Assembly (NCBI GenBank): GCA_005223375.1
Contig: RXOD01005717.1
Span: 1-12,766, forward strand
Origin: Amoebophrya sp. AT5.2
Taxonomy: Eukaryota; Sar; Dinophyceae; Syndiniales; Amoebophryaceae
Direction: 5' to 3'
Length of the DNA: 12,766 nt
The notes under the pieces are model-generated. The model did not search any database, was not told where the DNA came from, and saw nothing but the letters and a program-made list of their open reading frames with translations. Position numbers and translations under genes: made by a program. Of the stretch, positions 1 through 8,138 are shown piece by piece. How positions within the stretch are numbered: position 1 is the first letter of the stretch; every line of letters begins with the position of its first letter.

Positions 1-2929
1 CGGCCCACAACATACGAGACCAGCTACAAGAGGAAATACAAGTCTCCCACCAACAGAGAAATCTCCAGGAAAATGGGTTGATCCCCCCCTTAATGTCTCG
101 CTCCAGCTCGTCCAGCTGCAGCTCGATGCGGTCCTTCACCGTTTTCCAGGCCGTCTCTTCCCCCTGCCGGCTCATTTCCGCCTCCAGCCGCGCCTTCAGG
201 GCTCCCAGCTCCGTTTTGAACCGCGACGCGGCCGCTGTTTCCGACTCCAGCTCCTGCCGCAGGATTCTGTTCTCCGATTCCCCCTTCGCTACTTTGCCCT
301 CCAGTGCCTGCTTTGCGAGCTCCAGGTCCGTCGTCTCCGTGCGCAGTCTCGCGAGCTCGTCCTTGTAGCCGCGCACGTCCTCGGGCGAGAGGTAGGACTC
401 GCACTTCAGGGCCAATTCCGCGTTTCGCTTTTTCAGCTCCTCGTTCGCGCAGTCCTTGGACTCGACCTGATTGCGCAACTCGAAAATCTCCTTGATCAGG
501 TCTTGCTTTCGCGCTTGCCCGAACTCGACCTCCTTCAGGTCCGGCGTCGACCCCGACAGCAGCTTGAAGGGGTCGTCGGCCCCGTCCCAGGGCCCGGAAC
601 CCTTGTTGTCCCCGTGATCGCCCGCGCCCCCCTGGTCGCCCGCGACCGAGTAGTAGCTCAGAATGTCGCGCTCGTCGCCGCGCGCAGCGGGGAAGTGCGA
701 CGGCGGGCGCAGCAAATTGAACACGCGAATCGCAGTCTCGGGACCCGAGATGCGCGACAGGGTCACACCTGGAGTTAACATTCAATCGGCTGGTGTACAA
801 CTGCCGTCATCTACCAATCTGCCATCTTCTTTCCGCTCATCGCACATCCATACTAGGCACCACGAATGAAAAACTTCTGCATTCGGTTTTGGATGGTGTC
901 AACTACAGGCAAGAGAGAGAGAGACTCCAAACGCCCACAAAATACTAAAGGAAAGCACTGTTGCATTCCAGAGGTGGGCTCGTTTGGGCTGGAACTACTT
1001 CGCCTGTAAAAAACTATCGGCAACAAATTTCCTAGAGGTCTATAGTACCGAGCAGCTGCTGGTGGCTGGACACGTCTTGCATCCAGCTCGCGGTGAAAAG
1101 GTGCGGGGATTTGATGTGCTCGTACTGCTGGAGGCCGCCCTCCTGCACGCGCTGCATGAGCCGGATGAACCTTTCCCGCAGTTGCGCGAACGACAGCCCC
1201 AGCGCGACCGGCGCCCGCGCCACGGCCGGCTGGATCTTCTTCGCGTCGTAGCCCTGCTGGTGCGTCTGCTCCGCCAGCTCGAATTCCACCTTCTTGGCGG
1301 ACCCCGAAGCCGCTACCGTCTGCTGGCTCCCACCGGACCGACGCGCCTGGCCAGCCGACGCCGGGTCAGCATTCCCTGTCCGATGGGCCGAGGATCGAAG
1401 ATTTTTGAGGCTATAATTACGTTTGCAGTGGAAGGGGAGATTGATTGTAAAAAACGAACCCCATGATCCGAAAATGTTAACGTACCTCTGACCTAATACT
1501 CAAATATACCTTCGCCCGCGTTCCCGCTCATGATAGCGCTGTCTTCGGGAATGCCGAGGAACTTGCGGATGTCCCTTTTGAGCGAGTCGCTCGTGCATAC
1601 TTGCAGCGGCGTCATGCGGTTGATCCCGTCCTGGGCCGCGGGGTCGGCGCGGTACTTCAACAGCAGAATCGCGCACTTTTTCCGGTTCTCCTCGCAGCAG
1701 TAGTGCAACGGCGTCTTGCGGTACGCGTCGCGAAAATTCGCGTCTGCGTGCGTGTCCAGCAACTTCTGCGCTATTATCTCCCCCGCCCCGGAAGCGTGGG
1801 TATTCAAAACAGCGTAGAACAGGCCGGTACCTGAGGCATCGCACGAAATTGTGAATCGAACGCGATCATAAACACCGAAGATCTACTAAAAAATATCTTC
1901 AGTTCTGGAGACGACATATGACATACGTTGATGCTTGTCGACGGATTCCAGCAGCTTGGGCTTGCGGCTCAGGAGGTACTCGATAGACTGGAGACTCTCG
2001 GAGCAGCACGCCAGGTGGAACGCGTTGCGCCCGAGGCCATCCTGCGCCTCCGGTGCCACCTGCAGCTTCAACAGCAGCTGCACGCCGGCCGCCTGCCCGT
2101 ACTCGCACGCAATGTGCAGCGGGTTGCGCCCCGTGCGGTCCTGTGAGTTGAAGGTCATAGACGAGGCAAGGGCAACATGCGCAACCTATACCGCTCCTGT
2201 ACTTGCACGTACGTTCTTTCTCAAAAATAGAGTGCCGTTTTGCATCAACTAACCAACACAAATTCGGCAATCGAAAAAACCTTCGCGTCAATGTCGGCTT
2301 TGTTTTCCACCAGTAGCTGCAGGATGTCGACTAGCCCCTCCTTAGCGGCCATGTGCACGGCCGTTTTCTTTCCAGTGTCCGTCGCTTGCAGCAGGCGGTT
2401 CACGTGCGCGACGTTCTTCTGAAGCAGGGAGCGCACCCGCGTGATGTCTCCTTGGACCACTGCACGATGGAACGCCGGGACTTGGTCCAAATCCTCGAAC
2501 CTGCATCGGTGCAAGGCAGGATAGAAGGAACATCAACATCAGCAAATAGAAATAGCGACGATAACGCACCAACAAAATTAGGGTCTACTGAGCCTATTAA
2601 TTTAATGCTCTTTTTGAGAAGCCGAAGCCGACACCGCGGACGAAGAACCCCACCAAATACCGTATGTGGGGTTCTTTCTTGGCGAGCCTGTCTTCCAGCT
2701 GTTTTCGCACGTCCGGCGGCAGGTCGAGATTGGTTGCGGCTCTCCAGGCTTCCTCGAACGCCGGCATCGAGCTGTGAATCACGCTCACCTCCTCCGGGGA
2801 GAGCGACGGAACGCCCTTCTTCAGGATGCGATTCACCAACCATCGCTCGAGGGTGGTCTGCGACGTCGCGGCCGCAGTGGATCCCCCTGCCCGCGACGTC
2901 GAGGACGTCGCGCCGCCCGCCTGGCTCAT
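1..2929 (-). CDS. Ankyrin-repeat / coiled-coil protein, multi-exon, 3' end beyond window
   Basis: I infer six exons: 2929-2661, 2500-2281, 2140-1927, 1830-1510, 1375-1049 and 768-1. Every junction keeps frame, and the ankyrin pattern runs unbroken across the first three. The joined product is at least 677 residues. Residues 1-90 are a Ser/Thr/Ala-rich start and a helical segment. About seven ankyrin repeats follow (residues 96-326), with consensus cores such as TPLHYCC, NPLHIAC and TAVHMAA. A Gln/Ala-rich helical region spans 345-450, and a long charged coiled coil spans about 533-677. The start is the first in-frame ATG (2929), with A at -3; an upstream in-frame stop (TAA) lies near 3060. 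Coding character fades near position 88, so an intron or the true end may lie there. Ankyrin repeats and coiled coils bind proteins, so a scaffold role is likely, but no specific family was recognised. No signal peptide or membrane segment was seen. Exon 5's acceptor (1376) was chosen by phase and is the least certain. Confidence 0.82.
769..1048 (-). other. Intron 5 of the ankyrin gene (280 nt)
   Basis: The donor is CTCG|GTACTA and the acceptor ACTCCAG|G, in phase 1, giving HQQLLGVTLSRI across the junction. The intron is AT-richer than its exons and contains a short (AG)n run at 912-924 on the plus strand. Confidence 0.8.
1376..1509 (-). other. Intron 4 of the ankyrin gene (134 nt)
   Basis: The donor is GAAG|GTATAT in phase 1. 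A first candidate acceptor (TATAG near 1411) breaks the frame. The next AG, in ATCGGACAG|G, restores it and follows a pyrimidine-rich stretch. The protein on both sides is low complexity, so homology cannot confirm this junction. Confidence 0.65.
1831..1926 (-). other. Intron 3 of the ankyrin gene (96 nt)
   Basis: The donor is CAAC|GTATGT and the acceptor CCTCAG|G, in phase 1. Splicing joins VDKHQ to RTGLFYAVLN and restores the fifth ankyrin repeat. Confidence 0.87.
2141..2280 (-). other. Intron 2 of the ankyrin gene (140 nt)
   Basis: The donor is AAG|GTTTTT and the acceptor TCACAG|G, in phase 0. Splicing joins NKADIDAK to DRTGRNPLH, which is exactly the loop-to-helix register expected between two ankyrin repeats. 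This is one of the most secure junctions in the window. Confidence 0.9.
2501..2660 (-). other. Intron 1 of the ankyrin gene (160 nt)
   Basis: The donor is ACG|GTATTT and the acceptor GATGCAG|G, in phase 2. Splicing joins PHIR directly to FEDLDQV, where the first ankyrin helix begins. Reading through instead reaches a stop near 2597. Confidence 0.8.
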
Positions 2930-3605
2930 CCTGCCTGGTATTACTGCGACGACGCCCGGCTTATCGCTACAGTTATCGATCAAATTGAGTAAGTTCAAGA
3001 AGTGGCCGCGGGACCCAACGATGCCTATGTAGTCAGCGTCAGGGCAACTCAATTTGGCGCATTAAACGCTACGGCGAAGACAAGCACGATAAAGCGAAGG
3101 ACTCCTCTCCATCTCACTCCGTGTTTCTCGACGCGGCTCCTATCAAGGGTGTCTCATTTTTTCTGTGCGAAGCGATGAAAGAACTTCTCCACCGCCGACA
3201 CCTCTCCGCTCGTGTCTTGCACATGGCGTAAATCTGTCACCGAACACCTACCAAGGCGGGAACGCGGACGTCACTCCTAGTCACAGTACTTCCTTCTGAT
3301 TGAATTGATTCTGTTGTAGAAGTTGTGTTCTTGATTATTCACTTTTATTGTCCACGCGCTCGCGCTTAAATGGCGAGCGGAACGAAGGCTGTCTCAGTCT
3401 CGGAATGGAGCCCTCTTTGTTATGTTACACAAGAATTGCTCTTCTCGTTTTTCGCTTTTTCTACACGACACGGCCAGGCACAGGAGGGTACTAGTATGGC
3501 AAAACGCCTCCGGTCTCTACAGAGTGGAGGCAATAAATTAAGTTACTTAAGTAGCATCAAGGCCCGTGTGCTCTGCCGCTCTAGCAGCATCCGTGCAGGT
3601 GAGAC
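2930..3605. other. Intergenic region between the ankyrin and VHL-peptidase genes
   Basis: No credible coding sequence was found on either strand. It should hold the 5' leader and promoter of the ankyrin gene and the 3' trailer of the VHL-peptidase gene. I see no clear TATA box, no spliced-leader gene and no tRNA. Short plus-strand ORFs near 3370-3650 lack any domain pattern. Confidence 0.6.
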
Positions 3606-5916
3606 TCAGCCACCCCCTGCCCCCAGGTATTTGCCGTTTTCTGGGTCGTAGTCGGGCGGCCACACGTTTTCGTCGAAGACCTTCCCAAGAACGTCGGAGA
3701 TGGCGCCCGACCCCCGCAGGAAACCGCCCGTTGCCACATCCAGGGGAAAGCCCCACACCTTGATGACCAAAGCGTACCCATCCGGATCAAAGTCCCTCAG
3801 CTCCTTGTGGATAAAGGGGTAATAGTCGTTCCGGAAGCGCTTGTTCGAGCAAAACGCCGAGCAAAAAGTTCTACCATTACTATGATTCGTAGTGATGGTA
3901 GGGGAAGTACTCGTTCGGCGTCGTCAGCGCGTAGTGCCGCTGGTACTGCCCGATGGAGATTGTAATAGGTAAAAAAGATGGGAAAGGGGACCAGGGGCGC
4001 TGGGAAAAAAGGCGTCAAGAAGGGCTGTGAATCAAGGACAACAAGTTTCTGGAAACGAAGGCAAGTCTGGAAAGAAGGGAAAGAGTACTTGGGAGGAAAA
4101 GCCCAGCTACGAATGACAATGCTCAGCCGCTACCTGGTATGGATTTTCGAATGACAATGCTCAGGCTACGCTTGTTCGAGCAAAACGCCTCGCACAGCTC
4201 CGCGAAGTACTCGTTCGGCGTCGTCAGCGCGTAGTGCCGCTGGTACTGCCCGTAAATGTACTTCACCTTCTCGTACTTCCCAGTCGCCTTTACCTTAACA
4301 TGATATGCATAAGTATGCATTATGCATATGGATTTGCTTTTGCGTACTAGATCAAAATTAGTCCCGCAGCCGCGCAGTAAAATAAAAGTCGAGGTCAGCA
4401 AACTGCCAATCTTCTTGTCGAGGTCAGCAAATCGTACCTTTTCGTAGGTGTTTTTGATCGCCGCATCTAAGGAGAGGAACCAGTCCCTGTCCTCCTTTTT
4501 CGAGCACAGTTTCCCGAAGTTCTGTTGGCACTGCCAGTGGAAGGCGTGGCTGAGCTCGTGGAACAAAATGGCTGGCTGCTCCTTGCGCCACCCCAGGTAA
4601 TTTTGCCGCTGGTACACCTCGACGCAGCCCGCCTTCCCCGGGTCGTTCCCGTTGCTCAAAAGCCACCCTCCCGCCCAGTGGCAGCAGACCCCCTTGGCGC
4701 AGCTCTTGCCGTTGTTCTTCCCCTCCGGGTAGGTGTACGTCTCGTTCACGAAAATGCGCCCGAACCGCTCAAAGTTCGAGCGCAGTAGCAGTGCTGTGCT
4801 CTTCACTTTGTCCTCGACGACGTCCCCCTCGTCTTGAAGACGAAGATCACTTTCATCCTTCCTACTGCCGTTGTAATACTGATTCTCTTCCTCCACAATT
4901 TGCAGCATTTTCCGGAAGGTTTGCGAGGCCTGGAGGATCTTTTTCACTTCGTGCAGGTCCAAAAGCAAATTTTCGACAAGCGACCCGCGGACGTGGTCGA
5001 AGGGGTCGTGCTTCTTGCCCCCCGCCACGGGGTCGCAGTACACGTCGAAAACGTGGTCCCACTCGAGCGACTTCTCCAGGTGGCGCAAAGCGATCGGGGC
5101 GTATCCCTCAATCGGACAGGACGGGGACGCGGCTGCGCTCTTCGGCGACGACACGACGGAGCGCACGTCCGCTAGGCTGCCCGTTTCGTCCACATCCGAC
5201 GGTTCTTCGTCCTGCAGACTCGCCGTCGAGTTGCACTTCAAAAACGGGTTCCGGGGCGGAATCACCACCGTGAGTGGCTCCGGCCCCGCCGTCAGCTCCA
5301 CCAGAATGCCGTCGTCGCGGCGGCGCTCTTGCTCGTCGTTCTTTGCAGACGGTCGGTCGCGCACGACCCACTCGTGCCCCACCCAGGTGTACTGCACGTA
5401 CTCTTGGCCGCTGGCCAGCTCCGCGTACTGTTTCTCCTCGCCCCGCCGGTCCCGCCACAGAATCCGCACCGGTCCCCCGTGCTCGTTCACGAACTTCACA
5501 AAGCTGTTGCCCTTGTTCTCCTTCAGAATCCGCAAAAACGCGGCCTCCGGCACGCGGCACACCGTGGGCTTGGCCGCGGCCGTAGTCTCGCAGAGAATGT
5601 CGCTCTGGGCGCTGTCAGCGTCCTCTTTATTAACAGATCGCAAGAGCCACACGTGCCCGCACCAGGTCCACATCACGCGTTCGCATCCGGGCTCCAGCGT
5701 GAAAAACTCCCGCTCCGAGGTCACGGCGCCGGAGCGGGGGTCGGACGCCGCGACCCAGCAGACTCTCACGGGCAGCTCGTGCCGGTTGGAAAACAAAATG
5801 TAGGTGTCGCATTTGCCCTGTTTCCGCTGCTCAGCGAAGTGCTCGTGCAGAGAACTTACACCAAACTGAGACGCCTGCGAATAAGGACGCCGGGGAGTGC
5901 CCGTCGACAAGGACAT
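3606..5916 (-). CDS. Tandem VHL beta-domain / HExxH zinc metallopeptidase fusion
   Basis: Exon 1 is 5916-4438 (493 codons) and exon 2 is 4293-4171. A last exon, about 3839-3606, gives roughly 611 residues if joined. Two VHL beta domains lie at residues 37-120 and 137-220. Each has an F-x-N then PVRxxW start and a GHxW core (H88/W90 and H181/W183), matching the hydroxyproline-pocket side of VHL. A Ser/Glu-rich linker (about 223-270) follows. The peptidase domain has the catalytic motif HELSH (H453, E454, H457) and NEYFAE (E525), the likely third zinc ligand. Residues near 406-436 (the KGVCCHWAGGWLLSNG region) match my memory of a metallopeptidase family in fungi and bacteria. No VHL alpha domain, signal peptide or membrane helix was seen, so it is probably intracellular. 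The first in-frame ATG is at 5916, with A at -3. The exon 2 to 3 junction is unresolved: without it the protein ends after a 14-residue unrelated tail at 4123. Confidence 0.83.
3838..3952. repeat. Duplicated exon segment, copy B (interrupted)
   Basis: Copy B matches copy A over 3838-3858 and 3904-3952. The 14 bp between the blocks in A are replaced by 45 bp in B (3859-3903), which contain a hairpin and shift the frame. The codons for AELCE, including the catalytic-site Glu, are lost in B. Downstream of B (minus strand) the genuine C-terminus, RFRNDYYPFIHKEL onward, continues to the stop at 3606. Confidence 0.92.
3871..3901. repeat. Near-perfect hairpin inside copy B (12-bp arms, 7-nt loop)
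   Basis: The arms CTACCATTACTA (3871-3882) and TAGTGATGGTAG (3890-3901) pair at 11 of 12 positions around a 7-nt loop. It lies within the 45-bp stretch that distinguishes copy B from copy A. It could be the footprint of a small inverted-repeat element or a processing signal. Confidence 0.85.
4110..4164. repeat. Direct repeat, two 17-bp copies, just past copy A
   Basis: CGAATGACAATGCTCAG occurs at 4110-4126 and 4148-4164. The pentamer GCTAC recurs around the copies (4106, 4129 and 4165). The repeat overlaps the short alternative reading-frame tail and stop of the unspliced form. Confidence 0.92.
4169..4252. repeat. Duplicated exon segment, copy A (intact)
   Basis: This 84-bp segment encodes the minus-strand peptides GQYQRHYALTTPNEYF and AELCEAFCSNK, with an uninterrupted NEYFAE motif. 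It shares 21 bp (4169-4189) and 49 bp (4204-4252) of identical sequence with copy B. Only the 14 bp between these blocks differ. Confidence 0.92.
4303..4329. repeat. Perfect hairpin at the 3' end of the 144-nt intron (10-bp arms, 7-nt loop)
   Basis: The arms ATATGCATAA (4303-4312) and TTATGCATAT (4320-4329) are exact reverse complements around a 7-nt loop. The hairpin ends 9 nt inside the acceptor boundary, so it would bring the branch region close to the AG. Confidence 0.88.
4388..4431. repeat. Direct repeat, two 15-bp copies, near the donor of the 144-nt intron
   Basis: GTCGAGGTCAGCAAA occurs at 4388-4402 and again at 4417-4431, a 29-nt period. Both copies lie inside the intron just past the donor. 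Confidence 0.92.
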
Positions 5917-7121
5917 AGTATACGAGCAAGTACTTTTGATGAACCTGTAGCCAAAGCAAAGTCTTACACGTCGATGCGGTGAGAGATGAGCTTGAGCATC
6001 AGCATGAGAAGCGTGTCTATACTTAGGTAGAGGTGCTGGACTCCATGTAGTGTACTGTAGCAACTACCAAAACGACCAAAAATCAATAGAAATACCTGCA
6101 ACAATAGGGCTACGTACGTGCACCAGAGATAAACAGCAAAACGTTACCGATCATGGAAAGTGCCGGGCCGCAAAATCAAAAAGAAAAGCAGCAACATGAA
6201 AAAACATTTGGCCTTGCTGCTTCCAAAAACACTTCTTCTGGATCAGGACGTAGACAGCTTTCTTATAGTGTACGTTATCAGATTCGCAGAGGTAGTCACG
6301 AATCAATGAATGCGGTAGCTTGGGCATGGATGAACATGATCATGAATTATGATCATTACAAGACGGCTGTACAAAACCAAAATGGCGGGGTGGCGGGTGC
6401 GCAAGTAAGGGTGGACGATGGGTCGGGGTGGCTGGTTCTGGTACGGGCAAAGAGATCGGTCGTACGATGCTGGTTGTTTGTTCTTCCTGTGACGCCACCC
6501 CTTAGCCACGTCTGCACATGACATGAAGACTTCTCGACCGACAACTATGTATTCTCCCCGGCAGCCCACTCTTCACGGCATTTCAATTTCCTCCGACAAG
6601 CGCCTTTTACGAGGCTGCGGATGCTTGGACGAGAGAAGTACCAAGAAAATTCCATCTATCATTTCGTGTTTTACGTCCTTGTGGCAGCACATGTCACACA
6701 CAGGCGGTTTTTTTTTCCCCGAAAGAACGGGCAGACTTGTTTTGTCGTCTCACTTTTTTTATGTGCCATGATGGCAGGTAACGACTCCCCAGTGATAAAT
6801 ACCGGGCAGACACCTCACTACCCAATTTCAAATGCGCTCTTGCACACTCGCGGCGGATGCGCGTGACTCAAGAGCGCCTTTGTGTAAGTGTTCTTCAAAA
6901 GAAAGTCTTCAAGCGCAGGACTTCTCACGCACTACTTTCAAGCACCTAAAATCACATAAGTACTCATTCTCAGCGTTTCTTTCTGGCACTTCAGGTCTCC
7001 GATGCAGGAGACGAAGACAATTTTAGCCACATCGATCAAACTAACGATAGGCTGCCCATAGCCGTACCCCTACCCACGCAGCCGCTGAAGCTGGTCCTCA
7101 TTTCTTTAGTAGACTTAAAAC
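5917..7121. other. Gene-free region between the VHL-peptidase and voltage-sensor genes
   Basis: About 1.2 kb holds no credible gene. The plus-strand ORF at 6153-6521 and minus-strand ORFs near 6303-6569 have no domain pattern and include low-complexity composition. Short features are a pair of ATGATCAT palindromes near 6338-6357 and a T-run near 6708. It should contain the promoter of the VHL-peptidase gene and the trailer of the voltage-sensor gene. Confidence 0.6.
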
Positions 7122-8138
7122 TTATCCCACCAGCTTGCTGTTCGCCCGGTGCACTGCTTTCATGCGACGGTGCAGGGTTTCCATCGGTCCCGCGAAGGCG
7201 TCGTTCAATCGGACTACTACCACCGCGAGCCGCACCACTCGCAGTATGGAGCGCAGGATGTCCATGGTCACCTCCGTGCGCTCCACTGACGTCTGGCTGG
7301 TCACCGCCAGGATCGAGGAGTAGATCAGAAAGTATACCAGGTCCGAAAGGATCACGATCGCGAAGTCCACCTTGTGGAAGAAGCTGTGGAAAAAGCGGGC
7401 CCCAAACGTCATGATGTTCACGGCCACCTCCATCGTAAAAAACATGAGCGTGAGCACGTCCAATTGCGAGAACCACTGCTCGCCTCTGGCTGAGATGGTG
7501 ACCAGCCCCGACAGCGAGCCGCAGTCCACCACAACGATCGAGAGCACCATCGCGAGCTGGACGAAGGAAAACGCCACGTACTGGTTGAAGAACACGCGGA
7601 GCATTTGGTACACCTGCTCCTCTTCCTCCTCGCACGACAGCTCCGGGTGCGGGCCAGGTGACAAAGGCTCGGAAAACGGACTGCTCGCAACAGACCCCCG
7701 CCTGTTATTTGCTGCCGTGGGTGTGCCGCGGGGCATGCGTCGGTTCAACGCAAGGCTTGTGTCCAACATCGCGGTCGTGAGGGACTGTTTGGCTGATTGG
7801 GGTGCGGCCGGGTCCTGCTTCGTCGTTCGTGTCGGGTTGCTGGAAACATCTTCGTGGTGCTCTTCGGCGGAAGACGACGCAACGCGCTCGGCGTCGGTGG
7901 TCCCTGATGTTCCCTGCCGCCGCAACGCGGCAGATATTAAATGGGGCGTGGAGCCCGGCGCGGAGGCCGCCGACTTCTCCTCCGTGCGGTCAGGATCCAT
8001 CGCAACGGTCGTATGGTGCGGGTGATCGGTTGTTGGAGAGTGGTCCGGCGCAGCCCCCTTGGTCAGAAGTTGCTTCAGCAGCCGGGGCGACATGTTCGAA
8101 ACGGAGGGGCTCTTGTGCTCCTCGCCCGAGGAAAACAT
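7122..8138 (-). CDS. Hv1-like four-helix voltage-sensor protein (putative proton channel)
   Basis: This is a single exon of 338 residues. Residues 1-165 are Ser/Thr/Pro/Ala-rich and probably disordered, followed by an acidic cluster (CEEEEEQ, 169-175). Four membrane helices follow. S1 (about 188-213) carries D205 in VVVDCG, at the place of the Hv1 selectivity aspartate. S2 (225-247) has FFTMEV with F234 and E237, matching the hydrophobic plug and counter-charge. S3 (253-275) has D258 after FFHKV. S4 (293-312) has R296, R300, R303 and R310. There is no pore (S5-S6), so it is a stand-alone sensor, as in Hv1, and not a Kv-type channel. The C-terminus is short and helical (METLHRRMKAV). Hv1 channels let protons leave the cell when it depolarises; in dinoflagellates they are linked to bioluminescence and pH control. 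The S4 spacing and lack of the RxWRxxRxxN signature make proton selectivity unproven. The ATG at 8138 has G at -3. Confidence 0.78.
   Translation of the reverse strand: MFSSGEEHKSPSVSNMSPRLLKQLLTKGAAPDHSPTTDHPHHTTVAMDPDRTEEKSAASAPGSTPHLISAALRRQGTSGTTDAERVASSSAEEHHEDVSSNPTRTTKQDPAAPQSAKQSLTTAMLDTSLALNRRMPRGTPTAANNRRGSVASSPFSEPLSPGPHPELSCEEEEEQVYQMLRVFFNQYVAFSFVQLAMVLSIVVVDCGSLSGLVTISARGEQWFSQLDVLTLMFFTMEVAVNIMTFGARFFHSFFHKVDFAIVILSDLVYFLIYSSILAVTSQTSVERTEVTMDILRSILRVVRLAVVVVRLNDAFAGPMETLHRRMKAVHRANSKLVG

Larger units (their letters stand above)
3840..4170 (-). other. Probable repeat-bounded intron near the 3' end of the VHL-peptidase gene
   Basis: The conserved peptidase end (EAFCSNK then RFRNDYYPF) is split between two repeated segments 331 nt apart. 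Since 331 is not a multiple of three, the segment must be removed to give the full domain. Its boundaries slide within a shared 21-bp repeat, and no sliding position gives both GT and AG: the choices are GT...GC or CG...AG. A strongly pyrimidine-rich tract (minus strand, about 3963-4100) precedes the second copy, as in an intron end. Confidence 0.5.
4294..4437 (-). other. Stop-free, in-frame intron in the peptidase domain (144 nt)
   Basis: The donor is AAAAAG|GTACGA and the acceptor GTTAAG|GTAAAG, in phase 0. The length is 48 codons with no stop, so the unspliced frame stays open. Removing it joins NTYEK to VKATGKYEKV, the spacing expected in the peptidase family. The retained form inserts a hydrophobic, Cys-containing stretch without family resemblance. 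Both ends share the hexamer AAGGTA. Confidence 0.82.

Noticed and set aside
90..800. A 236-residue minus-strand ORF rich in Arg and Gly.
   Set aside because: It is an out-of-frame shadow of ankyrin-gene exon 6; the neighbouring frame gives a regular coiled coil and matches the splice phases.
1411..1430. TATAG as acceptor of ankyrin-gene intron 4.
   Set aside because: Its phase does not match the phase-1 donor; the ACAG at 1376 does.
3797..4018. A minus-strand frame open through copy B and its hairpin, reachable by a GT-AG splice from 4169 to 3946.
   Set aside because: It would give a canonical intron but a tail with no peptidase resemblance; the other frame carries the conserved NDYYPF end. 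It could be a minor isoform.
5854..5859. A perfect GTAAGT donor within VHL-peptidase exon 1 (minus strand).
   Set aside because: No acceptor follows before the first VHL domain at a workable distance, and the reading frame continues sensibly through it.
6153..6521. A 122-residue plus-strand ORF.
   Set aside because: No domain, low-complexity content, overlapping competing ORFs on the other strand, and opposite to all other genes.
7036..7121. A possible extra C-terminal helix (EDQLQRLRG) of the voltage-sensor protein after a tiny intron.
   Set aside because: It would need an intron of about 22-28 nt with non-GT or frame-breaking ends, far shorter than any other intron here.
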